Notes under the pieces: model-generated
What the model saw: only the letters and a program-made list of their open reading frames with translations
Told to the model about the DNA's origin: nothing
The model's database searches: none
In this document: positions 26,048-35,268 of the stretch, one piece after another
How positions within the stretch are numbered: the first letter of the stretch is position 1
How the letters are laid out: the number at the start of each line of letters is the position of its first letter
Program-made: the position numbers and the translations under genes
DNA from: CAZEWZ01 sp964516765
GTDB lineage: Bacteria > Bacteroidota > Bacteroidia > Flavobacteriales > UBA7430
DNA: 64,000 bases
NCBI GenBank assembly: GCA_964516765.1
Contig: CAZEWZ010000002.1
Location: 1-64,000 of the forward strand
Direction of reading: 5' to 3'

Positions 26048-28378
26048 ATGGCAAAGAATCTAGTTATTGTTGAATCGCCTGCAAAGGCAAAGACTATTGA
26101 AGGATTTTTAGGTAAAGATTTTAAGGTATTGTCTAGCTATGGTCACATAAGAGACTTATCTAGCAAAGACATGGGTGTAGATATTCCTTCCGGTTTTGTG
26201 CCGAATTATGAAGTTTCTCCAGATAAGAAGGAAACGGTGAAGAATTTAAAGAAAGAAGTCAAAACTGCAGAGATTGTTTGGTTAGCAACCGATGAAGATC
26301 GTGAAGGAGAGGCTATTGCATGGCATCTCGCGGAAACTCTTAACTTAGAAAAGAAAGAGACCAAAAGAATTGTATTTCATGAGATTACTAAAACTGCAAT
26401 TACTAATGCTGTAGCTAATCCTCGAGAGATAGATTATAATTTAGTGAACGCACAACAGGCTCGAAGAGTCCTAGATCGTTTGGTAGGTTTTGAACTCTCG
26501 CCAGTTTTGTGGAGAAAAGTAAGACAAGGACTATCTGCAGGACGAGTTCAATCTGTGGCTGTACGACTCTTGGTTGAGCGTGAACGCCAAATTACATCAT
26601 TTGATTCTAATATATATTATAAAGTTATTGCTAAATTTACCAACAACGAAGGTAAAAACTTTAAAGCCGAAGACCCTTCTCGGTTTGAGAGTTTAGAATT
26701 AGCGCAAGTATTTCTTAATAAATGTGTTAAAGCCCAATTTACGGTTTCTAACTTAGATAAGAAGCCTGCCAATAAAATTCCAGCAGCCCCTTTTACTACA
26801 TCTACTCTCCAACAAGAGGCATCTCGAAAATTAGGTTTCTCTGTTTCTCAAACCATGACGGTTGCGCAAAAGCTTTATGAAGCCGGGAAGATTACATATA
26901 TGAGAACAGATTCAGTAAATATGTCCAATGATGCTATGGAGGCCATTAAGGTGGAAATTACTAAGGAATATGGAAAGGAATACTCCAATCCAAAAAGATA
27001 TTCTATAAAGACTAAAGGTGCCCAAGAAGCTCATGAAGCAATTCGCCCTACTTACCTTCAGGAACGTAAGGTTAGTGATGATTCCGGTCAGCAACGACTT
27101 TATGATTTAATATGGAAACGTACTATTTCTTCGCAGATGTCACAAGCGAAATTAGAGCGTTCTACAGTGATTATTAGCAATTCTAATTCTGATCGAAATT
27201 TTGTTGCTAAAGGTGAAGTAATCATCTTTGATGGATTTTTGAGAGTGTATTTAGAAGGAACAGACGAAGATTCAGACGAAGATTCAGATCAAGATGGTAT
27301 GCTTCCAAGATTGAATGTCGGTGAACAAATAAAATATCAAAAGATTAGTTCAAGAGAACGATTCACCAAAGGCCCTGCAAGATTTACAGAAGCTAGTTTA
27401 GTGAAAAAATTAGAAGAACTCGGAATAGGAAGACCATCTACTTATGCCCCAACTATTTCTACTGTTCAAAAAAGAGGTTATGCCGAAAAAGGTGATAATG
27501 AAGGAATTCTCAGATCTTATCATTATGTTGAATTAGTTAAATCAGAGGTGACTACAAAGTTATTGGAGGAAAAATCTGGATCTAATAAGGGCAAGCTATG
27601 TCCAACCGATATTGGGATGGTTGTAAATGATTTTCTTGTTTTGAACTTCGATGATATCCTAGATTTTCATTTTACCGCCAATGTAGAACTTGAATTTGAT
27701 GAAATTGCGTCCGGAGAAAAGTCATGGAACGAGATGTTAAAGTCCTTTTATGGTGATTTTCATGCAAAAGTAGAAGATGTTAAAGAGAATTCCGAGCGAG
27801 CTGTGGGTCAACGTCTATTGGGTGTTGATCCTAAGACGGGTCTCAATATATATGTACGGATCGGTCGGTATGGTCCTATGGCTCAGTTGGGAGAAGGTTC
27901 AGAGGATGAAAAACCTAAGTTTGCAAGTCTCAGAAAAGGTCAGTCTATTGAGTCTATTTCTTTTGAAGATGCTATCGATTTGTTTAAGTTACCTAGACAA
28001 GTGGGTTCATTTGAAGAAAAAATAGTTACAGTTGCAATTGGTCGATTTGGCCCTTATGTTCGACATGACGGGCAGTTTGTTTCTTTAGGTGAACTCGATC
28101 CAATGGATATTGAATTAGATGTTTGTGTGGAATTGATCGAGGCCAAAAGAAAGTCAGACGCAGAAAAACATATTCACACATTTGATATGGAAGAGCCTGT
28201 TATTCAGGTCTTACACGGTCGTTGGGGTCCATATATAAAATCAGAGAAAAAGAATTATAAAATTCCTAAGGATCAAGAAGCCGAAGAATTAGATCGAGCC
28301 CAATGTCTTCATATTATGGAAAATCAGCCCTTAAAAAGAAAAGCAAAACAAAAAACTAAGAAAAAAACAAAAAAATAA
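26048..28378 (+). CDS. topA: DNA topoisomerase I
   Basis: This 776-residue type IA topoisomerase relaxes negative supercoils. The N-terminal Toprim domain begins VESPAKAKTIEGFLG and has the metal-binding DEDREGEAIAWH motif near residue 80. The active-site Tyr lies in ITYMRTDSVNMS near residue 285. Typical Bacteroidota C-terminal repeats (GRFGPYVRHDGQF, GRWGPYIKSEKKNY) replace the zinc fingers of enterobacterial TopA. The protein ends in a run of about 20 residues that is almost all Lys, Arg, Gln and Thr, likely DNA- or polymerase-binding. Confidence 0.97.
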   Translation: MAKNLVIVESPAKAKTIEGFLGKDFKVLSSYGHIRDLSSKDMGVDIPSGFVPNYEVSPDKKETVKNLKKEVKTAEIVWLATDEDREGEAIAWHLAETLNLEKKETKRIVFHEITKTAITNAVANPREIDYNLVNAQQARRVLDRLVGFELSPVLWRKVRQGLSAGRVQSVAVRLLVERERQITSFDSNIYYKVIAKFTNNEGKNFKAEDPSRFESLELAQVFLNKCVKAQFTVSNLDKKPANKIPAAPFTTSTLQQEASRKLGFSVSQTMTVAQKLYEAGKITYMRTDSVNMSNDAMEAIKVEITKEYGKEYSNPKRYSIKTKGAQEAHEAIRPTYLQERKVSDDSGQQRLYDLIWKRTISSQMSQAKLERSTVIISNSNSDRNFVAKGEVIIFDGFLRVYLEGTDEDSDEDSDQDGMLPRLNVGEQIKYQKISSRERFTKGPARFTEASLVKKLEELGIGRPSTYAPTISTVQKRGYAEKGDNEGILRSYHYVELVKSEVTTKLLEEKSGSNKGKLCPTDIGMVVNDFLVLNFDDILDFHFTANVELEFDEIASGEKSWNEMLKSFYGDFHAKVEDVKENSERAVGQRLLGVDPKTGLNIYVRIGRYGPMAQLGEGSEDEKPKFASLRKGQSIESISFEDAIDLFKLPRQVGSFEEKIVTVAIGRFGPYVRHDGQFVSLGELDPMDIELDVCVELIEAKRKSDAEKHIHTFDMEEPVIQVLHGRWGPYIKSEKKNYKIPKDQEAEELDRAQCLHIMENQPLKRKAKQKTKKKTKK

Positions 28379-28453
28379 ATTATTAGCGTTCAACTTTTTA
28401 TTCATATCTATTTATTAGTGTTGTTCATGAAGCTAAATTATTACCTTTAATCC

Positions 28454-29587
28454 ATGGACTTAAAAGCTTACTTAGAGCCCCATTGTACTATAAATAATAA
28501 TCAACCTAAAGCTTCCCAGCGAATAACGGCTTTTGTTGACTGCTTTGATTCCGGACTTAATTTAGCTTCTTATGAAGTGTTCATTCTTGGTGTTCCTGAA
28601 GGTAGAAATACCTTCGAAAATCAAGATTGTTCATTAGCTCCCGACGAGATAAGAAAGTCTTTTTATTCCCTTTTTTCAGGAGATTGGCATTTTTCAGTAC
28701 TAGATTTGGGGAATTTAAAAGTGGGTGAAACTTTTCAAGACACTTACCGCGTATTGACTGACATTAGTGCTTATTTCATTAAGATGAACAAAGTTCTGGT
28801 GGTTTTGGGTGGAGGTCATGATTTAATTATGCCAATTTTTAATGGACATTCTATACTCAATAAACCCTTAAATTTTGCTTCAGTTGATGCTTGTCTAGAT
28901 TTTCAAAAACATGGAAACTGGAACTCAAAATCTTTTTTGTCTCCCATGCTTTCTTCGCAGGATTCATTATTAGCTAAATATAGTCTTATTGGATATCAAA
29001 CTTATTTGTCTTCACAAAAAGAGATTGAACTTATGAATCAAATGCATTTTAATATGATTCGTCTGGGGGATGTAAATACAGATTTAAGCGACTTAGAGCC
29101 CTACATTCGAGAACTTCATCATATAAGTATCGATTTATGTTGTTTAAAGGTATCAGAATCTCCTGGTAACCCTCATTCTGGTCCTAACGGAATTTCTGCT
29201 GAATCGTTCTGTTCAATAATGCGATATGCTGGAATGAGTTCTTCTATCCAAACGATACTTCTCTCAGAATTAAATCTATTTCTTGATTTAAATTGTCAGA
29301 GCGCACAGATTTATGCCCAATCACTTTGGTATTTTTTCGAAGGATTTGAGTTAAGAAATAATGATTCATTATTTTTAGAAAAAGATAATTTTTTAATTTT
29401 TCATATCCAATCAAGCCTCGCTGAACTTGTTTTTTATAAAAGTAAATCTTCGAGTAGATGGTGGGTGAGTTTCTCTGCAGAAACAAAAAGTATTGAAAAT
29501 TCATTACTTCCATGCTCTTTTTCTGATTATAAAAAAGCGGTCGAAGGAAATCTGTCAGAAAGGTTATTAAAACATTTAAAGATGTAG
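28454..29587 (+). CDS. Ureohydrolase (arginase/formiminoglutamase) family protein with degenerate metal site
   Basis: This 377-residue protein with the arginase fold has GGGHD at 119-123, the equivalent of the DAHxD ligand motif as D145-A-C147-L-D149, and the second ligand motif SxDxD as SIDLCC (225-230). Thus His is Cys and the last Asp is Cys. Related proteins beside topA and the gld genes in other Bacteroidota are annotated as formimidoylglutamase and, as I recall, also have altered ligands. Active Mn hydrolysis is therefore doubtful. The role is unknown; a structural or sensing function is possible. It lies 75 bases after topA. Confidence 0.7.
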   Translation: MDLKAYLEPHCTINNNQPKASQRITAFVDCFDSGLNLASYEVFILGVPEGRNTFENQDCSLAPDEIRKSFYSLFSGDWHFSVLDLGNLKVGETFQDTYRVLTDISAYFIKMNKVLVVLGGGHDLIMPIFNGHSILNKPLNFASVDACLDFQKHGNWNSKSFLSPMLSSQDSLLAKYSLIGYQTYLSSQKEIELMNQMHFNMIRLGDVNTDLSDLEPYIRELHHISIDLCCLKVSESPGNPHSGPNGISAESFCSIMRYAGMSSSIQTILLSELNLFLDLNCQSAQIYAQSLWYFFEGFELRNNDSLFLEKDNFLIFHIQSSLAELVFYKSKSSSRWWVSFSAETKSIENSLLPCSFSDYKKAVEGNLSERLLKHLKM

Positions 29588-29724
29588 TGATTAGAATTAT
29601 AATTTATTAGATTTGAGCATGATAATTTAAAAGTTCAAAGGTTGTCGAATTAAATTCTAGAATTTTTGTTTTTTTTTTTATCTTTAAGCCCCCTAAAAAA
29701 GGGCAATTAATTGACATTGCATCT

Positions 29725-30660
29725 ATGAAAAGAATTTTATTTCTATTTATTGTATTATTGTCAGGTTTCGTTAATGCTCAGCAAGATCCTCAATATTCGT
29801 TAAATATGTTTAATATATATTCAGTAAATCCAGCTTTTTCTGGAAGTTATGACCAGTTTAATGCATTGCTTATAAACAGGGCTCAGTGGATTGGATTCGA
29901 TGGTGGTGCGCCTGTAACTCAACACTTTAGTGTAGAGTCCCCTGTATATGCACTTCATGGAGGGGTAGGTGTAAGTTTGATGAATGATAAAGTCGGGAAT
30001 GAATACACTAGAAGTTTGAGTCTATCATACGCTTACCAAACTAAATTGACTAAAAAATCTGAGCTTGGAATAGGGTTGAGTTTGGGCTTTATTGATGTAG
30101 GTTTTGAAGGAGCGTGGTTAGCTCCAGATGGAAGTGCTGGAGGAAATGATAATGCTATTCCAGCAGATGGTTCCAATGATGTTGTTGGAGATTTAGGGCT
30201 AGGTTTCTATTATCGAATGAAAGAATTTTATGTCGGATATTCTGTGACTCATCTTAACCAACCTACTGCTGTCTATGGAAATGATGATACTGACTTTGCT
30301 GTTAAAAGACATCATTATTTAACATTGGGGTGGCAAAATGAAATCACTCCAGAATTTATTTTACTTCCTTCTGTGCATATGAAAACTGATCAAGTTTCCA
30401 CTCAATTGGATTTCAATTTAAATGCAAATTATGGAGATAATTTATGGGGTGGAATGACATACAGAATTGATGATGCATTGGTGATGATTGTTGGATATAA
30501 TATAAATAAAAATTTAAAATTTGGATATGCTTATGATATTACTATATCTGACCTTAAGTCTGAGTCTAGTGGTTCGCATGAAATATTATTGCGGTATTCT
30601 TTCAAGATGAAGCCCCATGGAAAAATGCCAACTCATTATAGAAACATACGTTATAATTAG
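29725..30660 (+). CDS. porP: PorP/SprF family outer membrane protein
   Basis: This 311-residue protein has a cleavable signal peptide (cut after about residue 18, GFVNA). It has the PorP/SprF hallmarks: QQDPQYSLNMFNIYSVNPAFSGSY at the mature N-terminus, NRAQWIGFDG, then alternating strands of an outer membrane barrel ending in FKM. Members of the family link the type IX secretion machinery to surface-anchored adhesins such as SprB, or form part of the Por complex. It leads the porP-gldK-L-M-N gene order known from Porphyromonas. A candidate -7 element TAGATTTG lies at 29608-29615. Confidence 0.88.
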   Translation: MKRILFLFIVLLSGFVNAQQDPQYSLNMFNIYSVNPAFSGSYDQFNALLINRAQWIGFDGGAPVTQHFSVESPVYALHGGVGVSLMNDKVGNEYTRSLSLSYAYQTKLTKKSELGIGLSLGFIDVGFEGAWLAPDGSAGGNDNAIPADGSNDVVGDLGLGFYYRMKEFYVGYSVTHLNQPTAVYGNDDTDFAVKRHHYLTLGWQNEITPEFILLPSVHMKTDQVSTQLDFNLNANYGDNLWGGMTYRIDDALVMIVGYNINKNLKFGYAYDITISDLKSESSGSHEILLRYSFKMKPHGKMPTHYRNIRYN

Positions 30661-30706
30661 TCAAACTTTTTTAAAATCTATTTTGTAAGATAAATAAAAC
30701 GAAAAA

Positions 30707-32035
30707 ATGAAAAAAATATTTTTACTTGCAACAGTATTAGCTACTATTTACAGCAGCTGTTCCACATCTTCCCGGGGAGAGTTAGTAGGTGTTCAGGAGT
30801 TGATTGAGTTTTACCCAACTGATCCATATGGAATGGTTCGTATTCCTCGAGGAACTTTTACAATGGGGGCAAATGACGGTGATGTTCCATATGCGCACAC
30901 CACTCCAAAAAAGTTAGTTACGATGCACTCATATTATATGGATCAAACAGAAATCACCAACAATGAATACCGACAGTTTGTATATTATGTTAGAGATTCT
31001 ATCGCCCGAACCCTATTAGCGGATGGTTTTGGAGAACGATATGATTTGATTGAGGAGGACAGTGAAGGTGAGTTTTTAGAAAACCCATATCTTAATTGGG
31101 ATGTTGAAATTGATTGGGATGATCAAGAAATACTTGAGTCAGGAGCTCTTGAAGATATGTTTATACCTGAAGAAGAGCGTATAATGGGACTTGCTGAATT
31201 TGATACGCGTAATTGGTCTTACAGTTACAAATGGGTAGACAAGACTTCTGCTTCATTGAGAGAGAATAGATACAGACCCGAAAATGGTGGTTATGGTGAA
31301 AGATTTTCTAGACAAGATTTAGTCTTCGAGGATGAGGTTTATGTTTACCCAGACACATTGTCTTGGATGCATGATTTCTCATATACATTCAATGAACCAA
31401 TGTTTAATACATATTTTTGGCATCCGGCATATGGAGAATATCCAGTTATTGGTGTTAACTGGAAACAAGCAACTGCATTTTGTAACTGGAGAACTAAGAT
31501 TCGTTTCCAGGAGTTAACTCCCTATCAAAAAAGATTTGATACTGAATACCGATTACCAACTGAAGCAGAATGGGAGTATGCGGCACGTGGAAATAAAGAT
31601 AATTCTATATTTCCATGGGGTGGTCCATATTCTAGAAATAGCAAAGGTTGTTTTTTAGCTAACTTCAAGCCTGTTCGTGGAAATTATATAGCTGACGGTT
31701 ACGCTTACACTGCGCCTTCGGTTTCTTATTGGACAAATGATTATGGGCTTTATAATATGTCTGGTAATGTGTCAGAATGGACTTCAACCCCATTTGAAAC
31801 TTCAGCATCGATGTTTTTATCCGATATGAATCCTTTTTTCACTTCTGAAGCGGAAGATTCAGATCATCCCATGCTAAAAAGAAAAATTCTTAAAGGTGGT
31901 TCTTGGAAAGATGTTGGTGTTTTTTTACAGGTTGCTGCTAAAGATTACGAATACCAAGATACATCAAAATGTTACATTGGCTTTCGTTGTGTTAAAACCT
32001 TTGCTGGAGTTGAAACTATTGACTTTGGATATTAA
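30707..32035 (+). CDS. gldK: Gliding/T9SS ring lipoprotein GldK (PorK)
   Basis: This 442-residue lipoprotein (lipobox ending in Ser-Ser-Cys at about residue 18) has a formylglycine-generating enzyme-like (SUMF1) fold: MVRIPRGTFTMGAN near residue 43, YRLPTEAEWEYAARG near 280, YNMSGNVSEWTS near 345 and RKILKGGSWKD near 387. GldK and GldN form the periplasmic ring of the type IX secretion system under the outer membrane. The insert between about 95 and 215 is typical. It is followed by gldL after 29 bases. Confidence 0.95.
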   Translation: MKKIFLLATVLATIYSSCSTSSRGELVGVQELIEFYPTDPYGMVRIPRGTFTMGANDGDVPYAHTTPKKLVTMHSYYMDQTEITNNEYRQFVYYVRDSIARTLLADGFGERYDLIEEDSEGEFLENPYLNWDVEIDWDDQEILESGALEDMFIPEEERIMGLAEFDTRNWSYSYKWVDKTSASLRENRYRPENGGYGERFSRQDLVFEDEVYVYPDTLSWMHDFSYTFNEPMFNTYFWHPAYGEYPVIGVNWKQATAFCNWRTKIRFQELTPYQKRFDTEYRLPTEAEWEYAARGNKDNSIFPWGGPYSRNSKGCFLANFKPVRGNYIADGYAYTAPSVSYWTNDYGLYNMSGNVSEWTSTPFETSASMFLSDMNPFFTSEAEDSDHPMLKRKILKGGSWKDVGVFLQVAAKDYEYQDTSKCYIGFRCVKTFAGVETIDFGY

Positions 32036-32064
32036 TTATTGATTAAAAATATAAAAACTAGAAT

Positions 32065-32709
32065 ATGTTAAAATTTTTTGAGTCTCCACTAGGAAAAAAT
32101 ATTATGTCCAAGCTTTATGGATGGGGCGCAGCGATAGTTATTTTAGGAGCGATGTTTAAGATACTTCACTGGAATGGAGCTGATTTAATGCTGACTATAG
32201 GATTAACTACTGAAGCTTTAATTTTCTTTGTTTCCGGTTTTGAAAAGCCAGCATCATCATATGATTGGTCACGTGTATATCCCCAACTTAGTGGAGATAG
32301 TTCCGATGATTCATCGAAAAAAAGCCCAGTTAAAGAACTTGATAATATGCTTGAAAAAGCGAATGTAGACGATGCACTTATTCAAAGTCTAGGAGATGGA
32401 CTCAGGAAAGTGAATAAAGCAGCTAACGGTTTAGGCTCAGTATCAGATATTGCTGACAGTACAAATGAATACAGTAAGCAAGTAACCTCTGCAGCAAAAA
32501 ATCTAGAGAGTATAAACTCTATTTACGAAGATCAAATCAAGTCTTCAACTCAGCAAACTGAAGCTTCCTTAAAAATGGCTTCTAATATGGCTTCTTCAGT
32601 AGAGGATGCCAAACAAATGCAAGAAGAACTTGCCATTTTAAGTAAAAATCTAAATGCACTCAATGGTGTTTATGGAAATATGCTTAGTGCCATGAATATC
32701 AACAAGTAA
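32065..32709 (+). CDS. gldL: Gliding/T9SS motor protein GldL (PorL)
   Basis: This 214-residue inner membrane protein has two spans (about 19-36 and 41-58). GldL pentamers with GldM dimers form the proton-driven rotary motor that powers type IX secretion and gliding. E50 in the second span and E60 just after it correspond to the glutamates (E49 and E59 in Flavobacterium) shown to be needed for the motor. K32 and H35 lie in the first span. The cytoplasmic tail is helical and charged. Confidence 0.94.
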   Translation: MLKFFESPLGKNIMSKLYGWGAAIVILGAMFKILHWNGADLMLTIGLTTEALIFFVSGFEKPASSYDWSRVYPQLSGDSSDDSSKKSPVKELDNMLEKANVDDALIQSLGDGLRKVNKAANGLGSVSDIADSTNEYSKQVTSAAKNLESINSIYEDQIKSSTQQTEASLKMASNMASSVEDAKQMQEELAILSKNLNALNGVYGNMLSAMNINK

Positions 32710-32742
32710 TTTGATTATTAATCTTATTTAAATTTAGATTTA

Positions 32743-34311
32743 ATGGCTTCAGGTAGCGTTTCCCCAAGGCAAAAAATGATTAACATGATGTATCTCGTGT
32801 TGACAGCACTTTTGGCTCTTAATATATCTAAGGATATGTTAAAGGCCTTTGCCAAAGTAAATAATTCACTAAAATCCAATTTAGTCAACATAAATAATCA
32901 CAGTGAAGAGGTATATACTTCATTTCAAGAAAGTGCTGAAAATGCCCCAGAAAAAGTTGGTGGCGCTTGGCTACTTGCTCAAGATGTAAGGACTCACTCA
33001 GATGAAGTAAGGATTTTTATATCTGACTTGAAGGATCTTCTTATTGCTAATACTGGTGGATATAAAGAAGGTACTGAAAAGCTAGCGGGTGCTGATAATA
33101 AATCTAAGGTTTCCCATACGATGCTTATGAAACCAGAACTTATGGGCGAGAAGTTTCGGTTTAAACTTGATTCTTTTAGAAATTACTTAAGCTCTCTTGA
33201 AGTAGTTCATACTGTCGAAGAATTAGAGTATATCGTTGATCATAATTTTGATACGAAAGATATTATGAAGGATGGCCTTCCTGTCTCTTGGGAGGAAGGA
33301 ACATTTAATAATGTGCCCTTGATTGCAGTGCTTACATTTTTAACTCAATACCAAGTAGATTGTTCAACTATTGAATCTAAAATAGTTGACGCCTTGTATT
33401 CTAGCGTATCTGCAGATGATATGAAATTTACCACAGCTGTTGCCCAGGTATTAGCTCCAAAAACCTATATTATGCAGGGAGATAGTTTTAGAGCTAATAT
33501 TTCAATTGCTGCCTTTGATACCACTCAAGTGCCTGAGATACTTGTTACTCATGTTTTTAATGATGACGGTAGTCCAGACTTTAATCAGTCAGATACGATT
33601 GATGTTTCTAATAGGGGTGTTGGTGAATATAGAGTAAAAGCTTCTGGTTTAGGAACTCAAAAGAGTGCTGCTAGAATCCATCTAGTTACAGAAAAAGGAG
33701 TTCAAGATTATGATGAAATTTTTGAGTATCAAGTAGCAAAACCTATGGCAGTAGTTTCTCCTACTAAAATGAATGTTTTCTATAGAGGTGTTCCAAATCC
33801 TATTGATGTTTCAGCTCCAGGATTTTCTCCAGAAGATCTTTCCGTTTCTGGATCAAATGTTAGTATTAAAAGAATTAAGGCTGGTCAATACGAAGCTAAT
33901 GTATTGAAGAATGCTAAGGGTAATGCCAAAATTACTGTTAAGGCTAATTCAAGAACTATTGGGAATCCTATAGAATTTAGACTTTCTAAAATTCCACCTC
34001 CTATTGCTTACATCAATGGGCGAAATGACGGAAAGATGGCTCGAGGTAAACTTAGCAAAGCTCAAGGTGTTGTTGCTCGTCTTAAAGATTTCCCATTTGA
34101 TCTAAAATATACAGTAATATCCTTTGATGTACGTTTAAAAGACGGAGAGTATACAAGTACTATTAAATGTAAAGGGAATAAATTTAATCCTGAAGTAAGA
34201 GAGAAAATTTTAAAACTCAAGCCTGGTTCTGATGTATCTTTTACCAATATAAAGGCCAAAGGTCCTGATGGTAAAAAAAGTTGTGGGGCCATAGTTCTTA
34301 CAGTACAATAA
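32743..34311 (+). CDS. gldM: Gliding/T9SS motor protein GldM (PorM)
   Basis: This 522-residue protein has a single N-terminal membrane span (about residues 14-33, MMYLVLTALLALNIS). A long periplasmic region follows, made of a helical domain (about 35-220) and beta domains with a TKMNVFYRGVPNPIDVSAPG segment near residue 345. Known GldM dimers reach from the GldL motor to the GldKN ring. It is the fourth gene of the operon; spacing to gldN is 18 bases. Confidence 0.95.
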   Translation: MASGSVSPRQKMINMMYLVLTALLALNISKDMLKAFAKVNNSLKSNLVNINNHSEEVYTSFQESAENAPEKVGGAWLLAQDVRTHSDEVRIFISDLKDLLIANTGGYKEGTEKLAGADNKSKVSHTMLMKPELMGEKFRFKLDSFRNYLSSLEVVHTVEELEYIVDHNFDTKDIMKDGLPVSWEEGTFNNVPLIAVLTFLTQYQVDCSTIESKIVDALYSSVSADDMKFTTAVAQVLAPKTYIMQGDSFRANISIAAFDTTQVPEILVTHVFNDDGSPDFNQSDTIDVSNRGVGEYRVKASGLGTQKSAARIHLVTEKGVQDYDEIFEYQVAKPMAVVSPTKMNVFYRGVPNPIDVSAPGFSPEDLSVSGSNVSIKRIKAGQYEANVLKNAKGNAKITVKANSRTIGNPIEFRLSKIPPPIAYINGRNDGKMARGKLSKAQGVVARLKDFPFDLKYTVISFDVRLKDGEYTSTIKCKGNKFNPEVREKILKLKPGSDVSFTNIKAKGPDGKKSCGAIVLTVQ

Positions 34312-34329
34312 TTTTAAATACATATCATT

Positions 34330-35217
34330 ATGCAAATTTTAAAAGTTATTCTTAGTGTCACAGTTTTCTGTTTTAGTTCTGGACTGTTTGCCCAATCTAA
34401 TGTGTATAATCAGAACGGGCATATAAAAAATCCAACTCCACTTGATGGTCATGCATTTGTTAAGTACAATGATTTTGATGGTCGAGTTTTGGAATATCCT
34501 TTTGTTCGAGAAGACGATATCCTCTGGTCTAACACTTATATTCAAAAAATCGATCTAAGACAGAAAAAGAATCATCCTTTTTATTTCCCTCTATACCCAG
34601 TTAAGGTCGGCTCAGGAGTTGTTTCTAGAAATCTAGCAGATGTTCTTCTTAAGGCTGTAGTTGAAGATCAAACACTTACTGCTTATTCAGATGAGTATTT
34701 TGACGAAATAAAGACTGTTGATAAAATCAATAAGATGTTATTTAGCATAGATACCGTTGAATTTGAGGATATCGATTCTGGAGAATTAGTTCAAGAGATT
34801 GATACAATTAGAGTCGAATCAAAAGATATAAAAGAATTTCTAATTTTAGAAGATCGTTTCTTTGACAAGAAACGATCAGTTATTGATGTTCGAATTTTAG
34901 GGGTTTGTCTTGTTGCTGAGACTCTCAATGCTGAAACTTTTCAAATGGAAAAGCAAAAATTGTTTTGGGTATGGTATCCAAGTGCTAGACAAACTCTTGC
35001 GAATTCTTCCGTATATAATACAAATAACAGCATGGAACGATTGACATTCGATGAAATATTTCAAAAAAGACTTTTCTCCTCAATCATTCAAAAAGAATTT
35101 AATCTCTATGATAGATCTATTCTAGATTACAAGAAAGACAAAATGCAACAAGTTTTGGAAGCTGATCGAATTAAGAATGATATACGTAACCTAGAAATTG
35201 ACCTCTGGGAATACTAA
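34330..35217 (+). CDS. gldN: Gliding/T9SS ring protein GldN (PorN)
   Basis: This 295-residue protein has a signal peptide (cut after about residue 21, GLFAQ). It has the GldN pattern: REDDILWSNTYIQKIDLRQKKNHPFYFP near residue 60 and a C-terminal TFDEIFQKRLFSSIIQKE segment near 238. GldN pairs with GldK in the outer membrane-associated ring. It closes the porP-gldKLMN operon and is followed by a terminator. Confidence 0.94.
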   Translation: MQILKVILSVTVFCFSSGLFAQSNVYNQNGHIKNPTPLDGHAFVKYNDFDGRVLEYPFVREDDILWSNTYIQKIDLRQKKNHPFYFPLYPVKVGSGVVSRNLADVLLKAVVEDQTLTAYSDEYFDEIKTVDKINKMLFSIDTVEFEDIDSGELVQEIDTIRVESKDIKEFLILEDRFFDKKRSVIDVRILGVCLVAETLNAETFQMEKQKLFWVWYPSARQTLANSSVYNTNNSMERLTFDEIFQKRLFSSIIQKEFNLYDRSILDYKKDKMQQVLEADRIKNDIRNLEIDLWEY

Positions 35218-35240
35218 AATAGTATATGTGACTAATACAT

Positions 35241-35265
35241 AAAGCTCCCTTATGGGGGCTTTTTT
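35241..35265 (+). terminator. Terminator after gldN, abutting the next start codon
   Basis: AAAGCTCCC (35241-35249), loop TTAT and GGGGGCTTT form a nine-base stem with one G-T pair, followed directly by a T run. It lies between gldN and the FAD oxidoreductase gene, whose ATG begins at 35269, three bases past the T run. The downstream genes can only be expressed by read-through or from a promoter inside gldN. Confidence 0.85.
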
Positions 35266-35268
35266 CTT

